A stretch of 6,137 nucleotides of DNA. Origin: Bacteroidota bacterium. GTDB taxonomy: Bacteria > Bacteroidota > Bacteroidia > Bacteroidales > CAJPTX01. The stretch spans positions 1-6,137 of the forward strand of contig PDRH01000101.1 of assembly GCA_002748015.1 (NCBI GenBank), written 5' to 3'. This document shows positions 5,551-6,137 of this stretch, one piece after another (position 1 is the first letter of the stretch; each line of letters opens with the position of its first letter). The translations under genes were made by a program, and so were the position numbers. The notes under the pieces are model-generated. The model was not told the origin of the DNA. It did not search any database and saw only the letters and a list, made by a program, of their open reading frames with translations.

Positions 5551-6137
5551 TCAATCTCCCAAGAGCCCTCTCAGCATGTACACCACCATAGAGCAGAAAG
5601 CCCGGTAGGCTAGCACCTCCTCACCCCCAATCTCCTCGCAGTGCCTACTTTCCCAGCTTGCTAGTAGACGTTCTATACTGGATCGCATATCCATACTCCC
5701 ATTCTCCCTCTTGATTGCGTACAGCTGCGCCACCACGCCGAGCCACGCCCTCCGCCTATGCTGGCACAAGAGGCTATGGTTGAGATTGAGCACCCTATTG
5801 AGGTCATCATCCCAGACCTCATTGGATGAACGTACCTCCCCCGTGCTGGTGAAGGAAAGGCTAGCATAGAAACTGGGGTCATCAAGCGAGAAGCGTAGCA
5901 CCCGATTGTCCTTCTTCGCATCGCAATGTGCATGCCGATTCCGACGGGTATACTTCGCATTCTCTCCTACCCTACCTGGGCAGCACATAGCCAGGTTACC
6001 ATACGCTAGCACCAGCTCAGGGTGTTCGCTCTTCGGGAGGATATGCTCAACAACATGGTCACAGTTCCTCTCCTCATCATAGACGGGAATCCTACGCTCG
6101 CAGTACGCACAGATATAGCCCTGCTCCTCGTAAAGTA
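5551..6137 (-). CDS. HNH endonuclease, PtuB/TIGR02646-like (5' end outside window)
   Basis: The 194 visible C-terminal residues run from the right edge to a TGA. The nuclease core is near the visible start: CAYC (visible residues 9-12), a likely zinc pair; then DHVVEHILPKS (26-36) with the HNH histidine(s); YGNLAMCC (45-52) with the central Asn and more cysteines; and HCDAKK (70-75). The pattern CxxC, EH-x-x-PK-S, N-L, HCD-x-K fits the TIGR02646/PtuB family, the nuclease of Septu and of retron Ec78-type defence, which attacks nucleic acid when triggered by an ATPase partner. The helical C-terminal half is not recognised in detail. The in-frame ATG at 6012 is not the start, since it would discard the CxxC and EH motifs. 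A PtuA-like ATPase would be expected upstream, outside the window. It could instead be a solitary HNH protein. Confidence 0.8.
   Translation of the reverse strand, partial: LYEEQGYICAYCERRIPVYDEERNCDHVVEHILPKSEHPELVLAYGNLAMCCPGRVGENAKYTRRNRHAHCDAKKDNRVLRFSLDDPSFYASLSFTSTGEVRSSNEVWDDDLNRVLNLNHSLLCQHRRRAWLGVVAQLYAIKRENGSMDMRSSIERLLASWESRHCEEIGGEEVLAYRAFCSMVVYMLRGLLGD

Noticed and set aside
5551..6012. A complete 153-residue gene starting at the ATG at 6012
   Set aside because: The frame is open upstream to the window edge and encodes the CxxC and EHILPKS nuclease motifs there, so the real start is further upstream.

Overview
The window holds a Type III restriction-modification operon (mod, then res) and the 3' part of an HNH endonuclease gene of the PtuB/TIGR02646 kind. 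All three are read on the minus strand, so it looks like a piece of a bacterial defence island. Base composition is moderately GC-rich, with frequent ATA (Ile) and AGG (Arg) codons. Shine-Dalgarno-like signals are weak or poorly spaced. The species cannot be fixed from this; a Bacteroidales-like host is possible, but that is only an impression.

Layout, in the direction of transcription from right to left. Positions 6137-5551: HNH endonuclease, start missing beyond the right edge. Positions 5550-5216: a 335-base leader region holding a structured repeat (copy 2, 5370-5528), a homopolymer tract, a promoter-like pair of hexamers, a terminator/attenuator-like hairpin and a possible 19-codon leader peptide. 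Positions 5215-3314: mod, the beta-class DNA adenine methyltransferase that also carries the target recognition domain. Positions 3302-237: res, the translocase/endonuclease, 11 bases after mod. Positions 200-177: a clear intrinsic terminator for the operon. Positions 170-1: copy 1 of the same structured repeat, presumably the leader of another minus-strand unit beyond the left edge. No credible plus-strand gene was found.

Mod and Res should act as one complex. Mod recognises and methylates one strand of a short asymmetric site, and Res uses ATP for communication along DNA and cleaves unmodified DNA. The HNH protein resembles the nuclease half of Septu (PtuAB) and of retron Ec78-type systems. 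Its ATPase partner, if there is one, would lie just outside the window.

The least explained signal is the pair of direct repeats, each 159 bases long and exactly 5358 bases apart, which bracket the mod-res unit. They have diverged in sequence but keep two hairpins through paired base changes, identical loops, an 8-base palindrome and a G tract of different length (11 versus 9). On the minus strand the tract lies between a -35-like and a -10-like hexamer, so slippage could change promoter spacing. This is a candidate phase-variable, structured leader shared by neighbouring defence units; that function is inferred, not shown.
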